Shown here: in pieces, positions 20,733-30,513 of the stretch | Position numbering within the stretch: position 1 is the first letter of the stretch | Layout: each line of letters starts with the position of its first letter | Assembly: GCF_030272615.1 (NCBI RefSeq) | Contig: NC_081409.1 | Location: forward strand, 874,936,594 to 874,996,593 | Source of the DNA: Cryptomeria japonica | Lineage: Eukaryota > Streptophyta > Pinopsida > Cupressales > Cupressaceae | DNA length: 60,000 bases | Direction: 5' to 3' | Made by a program: the position numbers and the translations under genes | The notes under the pieces: model-generated | Told to the model about the DNA's origin: nothing | Database searches by the model: none | The model's input: only the letters and a program-made list of their open reading frames with translations

Positions 20733-21490
20733 AAGGTGTTGGATCTTCTTCTAAACCTACCTCTGAATGTCATGTTACAACCTGTCAAGGTAAATTCACT
20801 TTGCAAGGTGCTCCAGCTAAAAACACCTCTTCTTCATCAACCAAGCCTGAGTATGACCTTGTAGAATAGTTAGGAAAAACACCCGCACTTATTTCCATCC
20901 TTGAGCTTTTACGCATATCCCCCGCACATAAAGCTATTCTTGACAAAATCTTGAGAGACACTACCATCCCTACTGATCTGAACATGGACCAGTTTCAAGC
21001 CATGGTGGGATACCTTTCCATTCCACACTCTCTTACATTCACAGAAGTTGATGACACCTCCGTAAGTCAGCCCCATAATGCACCATTACACATTGAAGCC
21101 TTCATACACAAACATAGAATCAAACGAGTCCTGATAGATGGAGGAGCATGTCTAAACATTTGTACATTGAGCATAATAATACAATTGGGATATTCAGACA
21201 AAGTTGTGAATGCTACAAACAAAATTACCATCAAGGCATATGATGATGAAGAACGTTCATCCAAGGGCAAAATCACCTTACCTCTCAGAGTTGGGCCAAT
21301 TACAAAGGATGTGGTTTGTCAAGTCCTTGATTTAGATCTCACATACAACATACTTTTGGGACGTCCTTGGATTCATGAGATGAGCGCAGTACCATCTACA
21401 TATCATCGATGCAACAAGTTTCCTCCTAATGAAGTTGACATGACTGTCAAAGCCGACCCAAATCCATTCATATATTGCAACAATTTGTGA
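20654..21490 (+). pseudogene. Retropepsin-like protease region of large gypsy element
   Basis: One frame from 20654 with an internal TAG at 20867-20869 (context fits CAG to TAG) and TGA at 21488-21490. Active site 'RVLIDGGACLNI' near 21130-21160 keeps D-G-G, and 'LLGRPWIHE' near 21355 is the usual C-terminal strand. It would cleave the polyprotein. Unlike the element at 2656-10423, the catalytic motif here is canonical. Confidence 0.75.
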
Positions 21491-22687
21491 CCTAGATCAG
21501 AAATAACAATACCAGTCAATCGAGAAGCTATTCCTTCATCAGCATATGTGGATCTAGAATCCTTGAAACCTTCTACATCCAAACAAGAAGAGATCAAAGA
21601 AAATTTCAAGTTTAAAGACATGTGATGTGGTGAGTATATCTTTCATGTTGATCAACTCCCACTATCTCCTAAGACATTCAATCAACAGGAAAAATCTATA
21701 AACAATTTGCAATGCCAAGGAATTGGGTGTGAACCACCTAGTGTTGTGGCTACTAAGTCTGAATGCAAATCTCCTCTAGTGATGCAAGCATCTCTTGATA
21801 TCAATAATCCTAAGAGTGGTTCCTACAAAGAATCTATTGAGCGTATCGCCAGCCCTCTTGAGAAATCACATAGCCTTACCATTTCATCCACTCATTTTAT
21901 TTCCACTCCTCTCTCAGATTTGGATCAACAAGAATTCCAAAAGCCCTTACTTATCAGGGATGAAAAATCAAGCATTGAAAAGAAAAAACTAAAAGTCAAA
22001 CATAAACAAAAGTCCTTTAGTCCAAATCAAAATCAAAAGCTATTGGACTCTGCAAAAATCAAAGTCAAGGATAAAAATCATATGAAGAAAAAAGAACAAG
22101 AGTTGATCTCCCCTAATATCAAAATAACTGGGGGCAAAAGTTCTACAATTTCAAGTAAAAAGGAATACTTGTTGATCCTAAGTCTCCATCATGCTATCCT
22201 ACTTTCACTTCTTTTCACAATCATAAGCCTTCTTAACTCATCCACTTGTTCCACACATCCTTTCCCTTCTGGCAATACATCATGGACCTTTAATGGAGCT
22301 TCCTTGAAGGACTTTGTTATCAGGTATGCCCAAACTTCTTCAGGTGACATGCATACAGGCCTGTATAGTCCACACACTAGTAATTCTATCTCAGTTCCTT
22401 TATCAAGGAAGACAGACACTCAAGCTACACATCATTTAGTCAAGGAACAATGCAGCTACAATCACAAGGTAAAGCCTCATACATTTGAGGTAGGTGACTT
22501 GGTTCTCAAAGAAAATCCTAAAAATCAGCAAGACAGAGAGAAGAAGGGCAAGTTCGAACCAAACTGGCTTGGTCCTTACATCATTACAGCAACATATGGA
22601 TCTGGTGCATATCAGCTCTCAACCACAGAGGGTGAACCTTTAGAGGATCCTATCAACAGCATGCACCTTCGCCGGTTTTACACATAG
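21491..22687 (+). pseudogene. Linker, hydrophobic segment and integrase C-terminal tail
   Basis: Same frame as the protease, after TGA (21488-21490) and TGA near 21623. It is open from 21707 to 22687 (326 codons). Residues about 80-150 are Lys-rich. About 152-178 form a strongly hydrophobic stretch ('LLILSLHHAILLSLLFTIIS'). About 243-326 match the integrase C-terminal domain ('FEVGDLVLKENPK', 'KFEPNWLGPYII', 'GAYQLSTTEGE', 'MHLRRFYT'). RT, RNase H and the integrase catalytic core are missing between protease and tail, so this is an internal-deletion fusion. Confidence 0.75.
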
Positions 22688-24240
22688 CTCTTCAGAATAT
22701 CCTATTTCAAAAATACAAAAAAAATCATAAAAACAAAAAAAAATCAAAACAATAAAGAGAAATAATTTCGTCCAACGGTGAAAACCACTTCGGTGGGCCC
22801 CTAGGCAAGTACCATGGTGAAAACTGGGTCACCAGTGCCATGCGTAGAGACATTGTTCCTCCCTCCTTCAGGATTCACTTTCATCCTTTCACTTTGCACA
22901 CACTCACATCCTATCCATTCATAATAAATTTACCCATTCCCATCATGGCTTGTTATTGATCTACCCAAGATTGGTTAGCCATTCATAATAAACATTCGTT
23001 TTCACCCCTTTCCATCCATAATAAATCAAACTCCTATCTATGGCTAAGGCAAATCCTACATCTAGTAATGGGTGTGGAACTAAGAGCATCACATGTTTCG
23101 AGGAGTACAGTTTCTTCCAGTTTTCTTCAGTCTATCCATGCACAATCTGCAATAAAACAACACTTGCATCACCAATCGCAATCAAGTTCCGTCTTCTCCG
23201 CAATTACGTATCGATTTCATGGATTCAATCGGTTTTAGATGAGACACAATAGTAACAATGGGCTTTAATAATCAAATCTTTCAATAGACTCAGACAACAT
23301 ATGGTTCAATGCTATCTATCCTTTTTGTGAAAATAAACATTGTGACCACAATCAAATAAGACTTATACAAGTGACAAGAGACACTAAACTTGAGGACTAC
23401 AGTGAACGTTGGTGTCGAGTCTTGGTTTTCTTTTGATTTTTATCTTTTGGTGACATGTCTTTTCGCTTTTCCGGGATGTCTTTGACTAGAGATTCTATCT
23501 CTAGGATGTCTTTGACTAGAAAGGCGAGGATAGGGTATTGTCACCTATTTTTTTTTGTTATCTGTGAATTGTCTCTTAGTAATGCTATGACTTGTCCAAG
23601 GATATGAGGACACTGTGAGTCTAGTATGAACTGGGGAATTCCTTGTTTGTGACTATCTTATCTCCATGCAAATGGGTACAATGACTTTCTGGGTCTAACA
23701 TATGCCTTGATTGTCATAACCTACTTGCCATAATAAAGCTCAATGATGATAATGCAAAAGAAGCTCTTTCACTTTCATATCTTCTATCTTTCATCCCCCT
23801 TTCTTGATTGACTTCCATCGTCCTTCTTGAGTCCATGTAGCCCGCTATCACATGACTGAGTATAATGACATGCCACAAAATATCTACATTTCATGTCGTT
23901 TACACTTACATTACCACATATAAGCATTTCATACATACATATAGATATCACAATTGCATCACATCCTGCACACAACACATGTTAGCACATTTTATATTCT
24001 CATCATGTAACTAGTCATTTGCATTATCATATTCATCTACATTCCATACATTCACAATTGCATTGGCATAATGTTTAAAACATAAAAGAACAAAAATATT
24101 GCATTTCATCATGTACATATTTGCATCCATATCATAACCATCACATAAAACATACATCATTAAACATCTTATCACATAGGTACACATGCATATAGCTACC
24201 GCAAAGATGAATCATCTCATATATATATATATATATAAAG
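22688..24240 (+). other. Non-coding region after integrase tail
   Basis: No ORF of note. 'ggatgtctttgactaga' occurs twice near 23474-23522. An (AT)n run lies near 24221-24237. Confidence 0.6.
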
Positions 24241-26313
24241 TGTCATGATACAATGATGTCAAAATCATATGGCTACAATCACCCACGGGTGTCTACATCA
24301 TCATACAAAAATGGTACAATACTGATACATAGGGAGCCCTCTATGGCTATGATGAACTCCCTCCCTCAGAGCCACCTGGCCTCGATGGAATCTGAGCCCT
24401 GGAAGGACCTGCCTCAGGATCATCTCTCCTGTCCCCTCTATCTAGTGGTGGTGGAGGACCCATAACCCCACCGTTGGATGTCTGTCTCCTCTGGCTCCCT
24501 CCAGTGGTCGTCGTTGTACGTGATGGTCTCTAGAAGCTCCTATCCTGCTAATCAGTTGGCACTACACCATAATAGAGATCCCGCCAGTAAGCGATCTCCT
24601 CCCCTACCCGCAAGACATAGGCATATCCAGCCCCTATGTCCTCTGTCACCTGCCTCCCAGCCCTTAGTGCTGTCTCAACCTCAGTGTAGCACTGTATAGC
24701 CTAATCTTGCTCCCGCTTAGTATCTCTGAGCCGCCTCTTGAGTCTATCCCTCTCCCTCTCCAAGTCCTGAATCTCATCTACCTATCCCTGGCAGATCTCC
24801 CTCAGCTCAACCAGCTCATCCTCCTCCACCTCGACCCCCTATACCTATGCCTGTGGCTCCCCCTATACGGGTTCCTATGCCTATGCCTGTCCTTATGCCA
24901 ATACCTGTACCTACCTTTGTCCCTGTCCCTGTCCCTATCCCTGCACCTGTCTAGGACCCTATGCTGCGGGCACCTGTACTGGCAACCCACCACGACCCCT
25001 CACCACCCGAACCGGTCTCTCCTCTCCACCCTCCCTCCGTGGAACCACTCTCCTCTCTCCTACCACACCTCACCTCCTCCGTCAGCCTCTGCCCCCACAT
25101 CTCTGTCATCATCGTCATCTCCTCCACCATCCCCATCTATCAACTCTTTGGGGTCTGTCAGTCATGGGAAGGGATGCTCAACCCAATATGTAGTGTACTC
25201 TACATCCATCTCTACATCATTGATCTCTGGCCACATATCCCATGGCAAGGGAACCATCTCCACCAACTGCATCACGGCCTGATCATATGACAGTAGTGGC
25301 CCAAAATGTGCTTGGTCGCGCACTGTCCACGCATACATACCTGAGCCCCATGGCATCCCTTGAATCCTGCCAAACTGTCTACCCACTCTATCCACTAGCT
25401 GCCTCTCCAATACATATGGCATCCGCCCAATCAAATATCTGCTCTGGAAGGTGTATGGTAACTTTACTGCATCATCCTCCCACTGCTTGCACCCAAGGTA
25501 TGGCCTCCATATCACTGTGTCGATCTCATCCAAGACTCAACACTAGTACTCCAATCTACCAATCCGTGGCTGCGATGTAATCATGTCATACAAATGCACA
25601 AAGTTGCATCCATGCCCCTGCCCCTAAAGTATATAGGTCATGTCACTGGTAGATGCTCGTATGCCCACACCTACAGCAATGTAACCCCATAGCCCAATCC
25701 TACGAATCCATGATAAACAAACTGATGCAGCTCATAATACAAGTGTGTCAGCACACACAGTCCCCAGGCATATCTGGTGTGCTATGTAACCAGCATCTCC
25801 AAGGTGCTCCCCCAGCCCACAGCCAACCCTCATGTCGCCCTATCGGGACACAGGAACCCACTAATCACTCCTCCTAGCACTGCTAGTAGTGCTAATCCTG
25901 TAGCTGTCATGGTGTCCCATGCGACATGTCTTGCCCTCATATCCAGTCCTGGGTCTGGGAATACTCATCTCAGGGCATCCCTGTCTCCGTCTTGATCATA
26001 GGGTACTAACTCCCCATCGATCGGTATCCTCAGAATCTGGTATACATCCTCCAAGGTGACTATCATCTCACCCATCGGCAAATGGAACGTGCACGTCTCC
26101 GAGTGCCATCTCTTAGCTAGCGTAGTCAGCAAACCCATGTTTGCCTGAAACTCAGGCACATACAAAATATGGCGTAGACCCATACCCTCAATGGCAGCTA
26201 TGTCCTTGAATGTCAACTCTGGTCGCAACCTCTGAGTTGATGGGAATCTCTCTCGTGACTCCAGCATAGGCAAATACTCTTGCAGTCAAGCAAATCAATC
26301 ATATTAGTCCTAG

Positions 26314-26663
26314 TGGCATTCACTGTTCATCACAAAATGCTACTTTTTTATCCAAGTGCATATGGTACTCTATCCTAGTGATACTCACTGTTCACCACAA
26401 AATGTTGCTTATATCCTAGTGACACTCACTGTTCATCACAAAGTGTTACTTCTATCCTAGTGGTACTCCCTGTTCATCACAAAGTACTACATGTTTGGCA
26501 CTCCCTATTCATCACAAAGTGCTGCTCACATTTGCACTCACTATTCATCACAAAGTGCTGCTCATATTGGTACTCCCTGTTCATCACAAAGTACTATGTC
26601 TTGGTACTCACTGTTCATCACAAAGTACTATGTCTTGGTACTCACTGTTCATCACAAAGTGCC
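26314..26663 (-). repeat. Tandem repeat in intron of antisense PMD gene
   Basis: Nine diverged units about 29-58 bp apart, each with 'actcactgttcatcacaaa' on the plus strand. On the minus strand each unit contains ACAGTGAGTAC or a variant, which resembles the exon-1 donor (CGGTGAGTAC). Confidence 0.8.
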
Positions 26664-26892
26664 TTTGATTTATCCTATCCTAGGGCCTCTGCTTGAGTGA
26701 ATCCTCTTGAGTAGTTTCCTAATTGGCAATGTATGTTCTATCACAGAATTGTCAATCCTAGCCCTATTTGCTATCCTAGTCTTCCCTATAGGACATGTTT
26801 GAGTATATCCTCTCAGTAGTTTATCCAATTGACAGCGTATGTTCATCATAGAACTGCCAATTTGACCTAGAAGGCGCAAATTCATATTTCTG

Positions 26893-27146
26893 GACACAAA
26901 TGCACTTTCATGACATAAACGCGCTTAGAGACTGCATAAACGTGCTTGTACTACACAGACGTGCCTATGCTCTGCATAGATGCGCCTAAAAGACACAAAC
27001 GTGCCTGCCTAGCACAAACGCGCCTGCACAACACAGACGCAATCGCATCCTACATAGACGCCTTTTCCAACACAAACGTGCCTGGCACAAACACAAACGC
27101 ACCTAGCCAGCATAGACATGCCTGGCACCAGCACAGACGCGCCTAC
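26893..27146 (-). repeat. GCGTCTGTG motif array in antisense intron
   Basis: About a dozen copies of 'cacaaacgcgcct' or 'cacagacgcgcct' on the plus strand, that is AGGCGCGTCTGTG on the minus strand, at about 18-22 bp spacing. It is the same motif as the sense leader clusters, oriented forward with respect to the antisense transcript. Confidence 0.75.
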
Positions 27147-27412
27147 ATGTTTTGGACACTTTTTGACATTTTCCTAAAGTGCATTTATTGCACTACCTAG
27201 CATGCATTTATGACAACAATTAATACAACAAAGTACAAGGAGGTTTTGTGGTACTCACCGGCTCTCCTGCCTCTGCTGGCCTCTGAAATTGGCGAATGTG
27301 ATCGAATCTGTGAACCATTGCCATCGCTGTTGTCTGCTGCTACTCTATCTCGCTCTACACTCTGATCTCTTGAAGGTGTGGATGACAATGAGGATATTTT
27401 CCCCTCGTGGTC

Positions 27413-27420
27413 TATTTATA
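27413..27420 (-). promoter_or_regulatory. Possible TATA box of antisense PMD gene
   Basis: TATAAATA on the minus strand, upstream of exon 1. Transcription would begin near 27390, at the very edge of the exon-1 open frame, so either the start codon is elsewhere or the 5' end has decayed. Confidence 0.35.
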
Positions 27421-27659
27421 GACTACCCTAGCCTTAGTCCTAGCCCTCATTTCTCGAGTCAGTCTTTGTTATCCCGTGACCTGTCACTTTATCCGATTAG
27501 TCCATTCTAGCTTTTCTTTCTTATCAAGAGATTGTCTGCGATCTTTTTAGACATTTTTTCATCCAATCTCTCGAAGGGGCATATCATTCCCATCTTGGGG
27601 TAACTTTGTATCAGTTCATCTTATCTTCTTTGAAACAACGTGACAAGCTGCATTGTCTC

Positions 27660-27673
27660 AAAGAGGGGCAAAA
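27660..27673 (+). other. Polypurine tract with adjoining hairpin
   Basis: AAAGAGGGGCAAAA ends exactly at the 3' LTR start. CTTTGAAACAA (27628-27638) pairs with TTGTCTCAAAG (27653-27663) at 10 of 11 positions, so the hairpin overlaps the first bases of the tract. Confidence 0.8.
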
Positions 27674-28943
27674 TGTAGACACCTAAAATTGTCATGTCTA
27701 ATTAAATAAATATCTTTATCTATTTAATTATCTAAGCCTAATTCTTCTATTAATTAAATAAATCTTTATTTATTTAATTAATTCATTTATCCTCTTCTAC
27801 CCTTATTTCTCATTTAAATAAATACATTTATTTATTTAAATTATCCTTCTCCTAAATTAAATAAATATCTCATTTATTTAATTGATCCCATTTCTTCTAT
27901 TAATTAAATAAATCTTTATTTATTTAATTAATTCATTAGCCTTTTCTACCCATGACACATGTCATTCATCTCTTAATTCATACACTACCTACCCCCTTTC
28001 ATTATTTTATTATTTCCTATTTCCTATACCTACCCTTTAATCATAGCCGACCTCTTTTTACACCTCTCAATCTTATCCCTCCATTTCATATAGTGTCTTC
28101 TTGTTGGTGTAAATAATTATTCATCATGGATATTATTACACTTACTTAAGTTTACTTAGGATAATGCATTTCATAGTAGTTTGGATATGAGACACTTGGG
28201 TGTTTGTGCCACATTGGGATAGTGTGTGTAGGAGAAATTCCACCTCTTATGGTGTTGATCTTGTTATTACACTATCATATCCACTTATTGTGGAGTGATA
28301 ATTCCACCTTCGGTGGGTGATCCACCTCATGTGGAATATTATATTATTTCTCCTACCTACCCACACCTATTTCCTACCTACCCTTGTTTCTTATTGAGCC
28401 ACATGTCATATTTGTGTGCTCATACATATCCCTAGCCTTGCCTATATAAGCAGGCTCATCTACATTGTATGCAAGTTGTTGATCATTTTCTATTGATGAG
28501 AATACAGTTTATTCTTGTCCTATATTATGTCTCTATCTTATACATTTCATTGACCTCTTGATCTTGGCAAAATCCAACACTTCTATATAAGGAGATGCTT
28601 CCTTCATTATCAAACCCTAACTACCTGACTACTTGACTACACTACACTTTTCATATGCGATCCTATTTGCAACCACATTCTATTCTTTGTTGAGCTCTTG
28701 TGCACACATAAAATCTGAGAGCAAATATATCAAGCAAGATCAATGGAGATAGGAAGAATGGAGATTCAATCCCTATTGGACATGTGATGGTATAATCTTT
28801 GTGATTTCATTTGATTTGCATTGTCTTAGGTAATCTTCATATGTTATGGTAGATCTTTTTTGTTGTTAGGCTAGGGTTTTTGTGGTTGAATCCATTTAGT
28901 CTTTCAACATTGTTATTGTTGTTATCCATTTTCACTGTATACA
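27674..28943 (+). repeat. 3' LTR of large gypsy element (interrupted)
   Basis: Homologous to 15535-16307, with AT hairpins at 27699-27934 and TATA at 28584-28591. Split at CTTCT by a 478-bp solo LTR. The uninterrupted 5' copy reads 'gtcttctatataagg', proving the empty site. Confidence 0.93.
28102..28579 (+). mobile_element. Solo LTR (TGTTGG...CCAACA), 478 bp
   Basis: Begins TGTTGGTGTAAAT and ends AATCCAACA, with perfect CTTCT duplications (28097-28101, 28580-28584). TATA box 28443-28450 ('cctatataagcagg'). Ends and length suit a copia-type LTR; no internal sequence is present to prove the class. Confidence 0.92.
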
Positions 28944-28951
28944 CATAAAAG

Positions 28952-30043
28952 TGTAAATCTATAAATAAAATGTAGAAAAGAACCTACAACTTAAATCTAG
29001 AGTTGAATGTGTCAAACTAGTGAGCTAGGTGCCTTAGTCTGAAGGGTATTTTTGCTAGTTGAGGCTTCAAATTTTGGGTCAAGAGGCTTTGTATATATTT
29101 CCCTCAAAAATCCACCCTTAAAGTGTCTAATAAGTGAGGTAATCAACATAGTCTAGGGTTTTTCTCTTTTTCAAATTCTAGGACTATGTGTATTAGCCTG
29201 CTCTACACAATTTTACAACTCTTTGCTATCGGATTTGTAACGTACACACATAGAAGATGGAAAAACATTGTGTTGTATAGGTGCTTGCCTAAGTCAAACC
29301 TTGTGTTGGTTTTTTTACCTCCACAACAATAATTTTGTTGGAAAAGAGAGATTGCCCTTGTTAAGGCAGAGGCTAAATTAGAATTGAAATGATATTACCT
29401 TGGGATCAATAATGATGGTGATGCAATGCTCTTTAGATAAGTCCTTCAATTGTTGATGTAATAACTTTAGATGACAAGACATAACGAGATAAATAATAAA
29501 ATATACTTGCATGTAGGTTGTTGTACCTTTTGCTCCATAATACTCAAATTTGAAGACCTTGTTCAATATTGATTGCTCTTGGATATGATAAAATATGATA
29601 CGATTCATTATGAATGAGAAACGATTCTTTTATATAGGGTTCACAAGGTATTTCCTACTTTAGACTGACTTTTAATTGTCAAGTGAAAGTAGTGAGATTG
29701 AATCACAAACTGTGGGAACTAACACTCACAAACGTTTGAATTTGGGCCCCTTTTGGAGGATATATGGCATTAGGCACCCTAGTCCATTGAGACTATGGCA
29801 CTAGGAACCCTAGTCCATGAGACTATGATACTAGGCACCCTAGTTCACCTATAAAGTGACCAAAGAAAGATGGTTACAAAGTACAAGGTCACAAGACATA
29901 GAATCTAGTCATAAGATTAGCATATGACAACAATTTAGATGTGACGGCCAAAAATAGTCTTGAAATGAGCCATAAGAGATAATATTAAAGCAAGCGCCCA
30001 AAAAGAGTGTGAAATTGTAAAGGGATACAATAACAACACTACA
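28952..30043 (-). mobile_element. Inverted, diverged gypsy LTR (truncated element)
   Basis: Minus-strand LTR of the same superfamily as 2656-10423. Its start (TGTAGTGTTG on the minus strand) is at 30043. It contains the 'gcctaagtcaaacc' counterpart of the LTR segment 'ggtttgacctaaggg'. At about 29767-29849 there are three period-31 dyads (for example GACTATGGCACTAGG...CCCTAGTC). The left end at 28952 (TGTAAATC) is inferred from length and ends. The 13-kb element inserted just left of it. Confidence 0.65.
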
Positions 30044-30508
30044 TTTAGCCCTCTTTTTAGCAGGAGTATGAACTTATGCTCATACTCATGGTAAAGTAGA
30101 GAGAGAAATCAAGAGAAATATTGGCAAAAGATAAGATGTCACCAAGTTGAGAGAACAAGCTGCCAAGATTATCATCATAACCCACACAACATCCATATCA
30201 GGATTCACAAAATACAAGGAAAAACAAAAACACAAATAAAGAAAACAAAAAGGACACAATATGGATTAGTACTAAAAAGGCTCCAAGTCAACTAGTTGAA
30301 GGTCATGTGTCTAAAATGTCTCAACCACTAATGTCATTATCGAAATGTCATTGCAAGAATACAAGACGACTTCTAGAAAGAGCAAGACTATGTACACCAT
30401 TTGATGAGACAAGAATCCATGGTCCAACAACTAGCAAAATATTTTATGCTAAGGATCCATGGAGAAAACTATGAATTCTAATAGACAACAAGGTGTGTTA
30501 TGTTGGGT
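30044..30508 (-). mobile_element. Inverted gypsy element, 3' internal remnant
   Basis: Continues the previous feature. The minus-strand polypurine tract 'gctaaaaagagggctaaa' (30044-30061) abuts the LTR start, as 'gctaaagtgggggctaaa' does at 9225-9242. A hairpin GAGTATGA/TCATACTC (30064-30071, 30080-30087) precedes it. No coding sequence is recognised before the copia insertion at 30514. Confidence 0.65.
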
Positions 30509-30513
30509 GATTC

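Larger units (their letters stand above)
24800..27388 (-). pseudogene. Antisense plant mobile domain (PMD/MAIN-like) gene remnant inside gypsy element
   Basis: Minus strand. Putative exon 1 27259-27388 is hydrophilic and lacks an in-frame ATG. Donor GTGAGT at 27258-27253. Intron 27258-26279. Exon 2 starts about 26278 and the phases match (codon split 1+2). Exon 2 encodes 'LRHILYVPEFQANMGLLTTL', 'RWHSETCTFHLPMGEM' and 'TLEDVYQILRIPIDGE', the hallmark of PMD proteins (MAIN, MAIL and PP7-long relatives). A decayed stretch with 'VWAYEH' follows near 25650, with stops. Then comes a shifted frame 25533-25162 ('WRPYLG', 'MPYVLERQLVDRVGRQFGRI'), an acidic region and an Arg-Asp/His dipeptide-repeat tail (24993-24802). 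PMD is known from both host genes and transposons. Frameshifts and stops mark it as a pseudogene. Confidence 0.75.
15535..28943 (+). mobile_element. Large Tat-like Ty3/gypsy element without RT, with antisense PMD gene
   Basis: LTRs 15535-16307 and 27674-28943 (the latter with a 478-bp insertion). Perfect target duplication CATAA at 15530-15534 and 28944-28948. Order: PBS 16311-16328, 2.2-kb leader with motif arrays, Gag from 18575, protease to 21490, integrase C-terminal tail to 22687, non-coding DNA, antisense plant-mobile-domain pseudogene about 24800-27388, PPT 27660-27673. Reverse transcriptase, RNase H and integrase catalytic core are absent, so the element is non-autonomous. Extra antisense ORFs between pol and 3' LTR are known in plant gypsy elements such as Tat/Ogre/Grande relatives. 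Confidence 0.92.

Noticed and set aside
22150-22240. Hydrophobic segment as an envelope-like protein
   Set aside because: A single short hydrophobic run within a broken Pol fusion, without signal peptide, cleavage site or separate ORF. Kept only as an oddity of the fusion.
24707-25282. 191-codon plus-strand Leu/Ser/Pro-rich frame
   Set aside because: Antisense shadow of the PMD pseudogene and its Arg-Asp repeat tail. The minus strand carries the recognisable domain.
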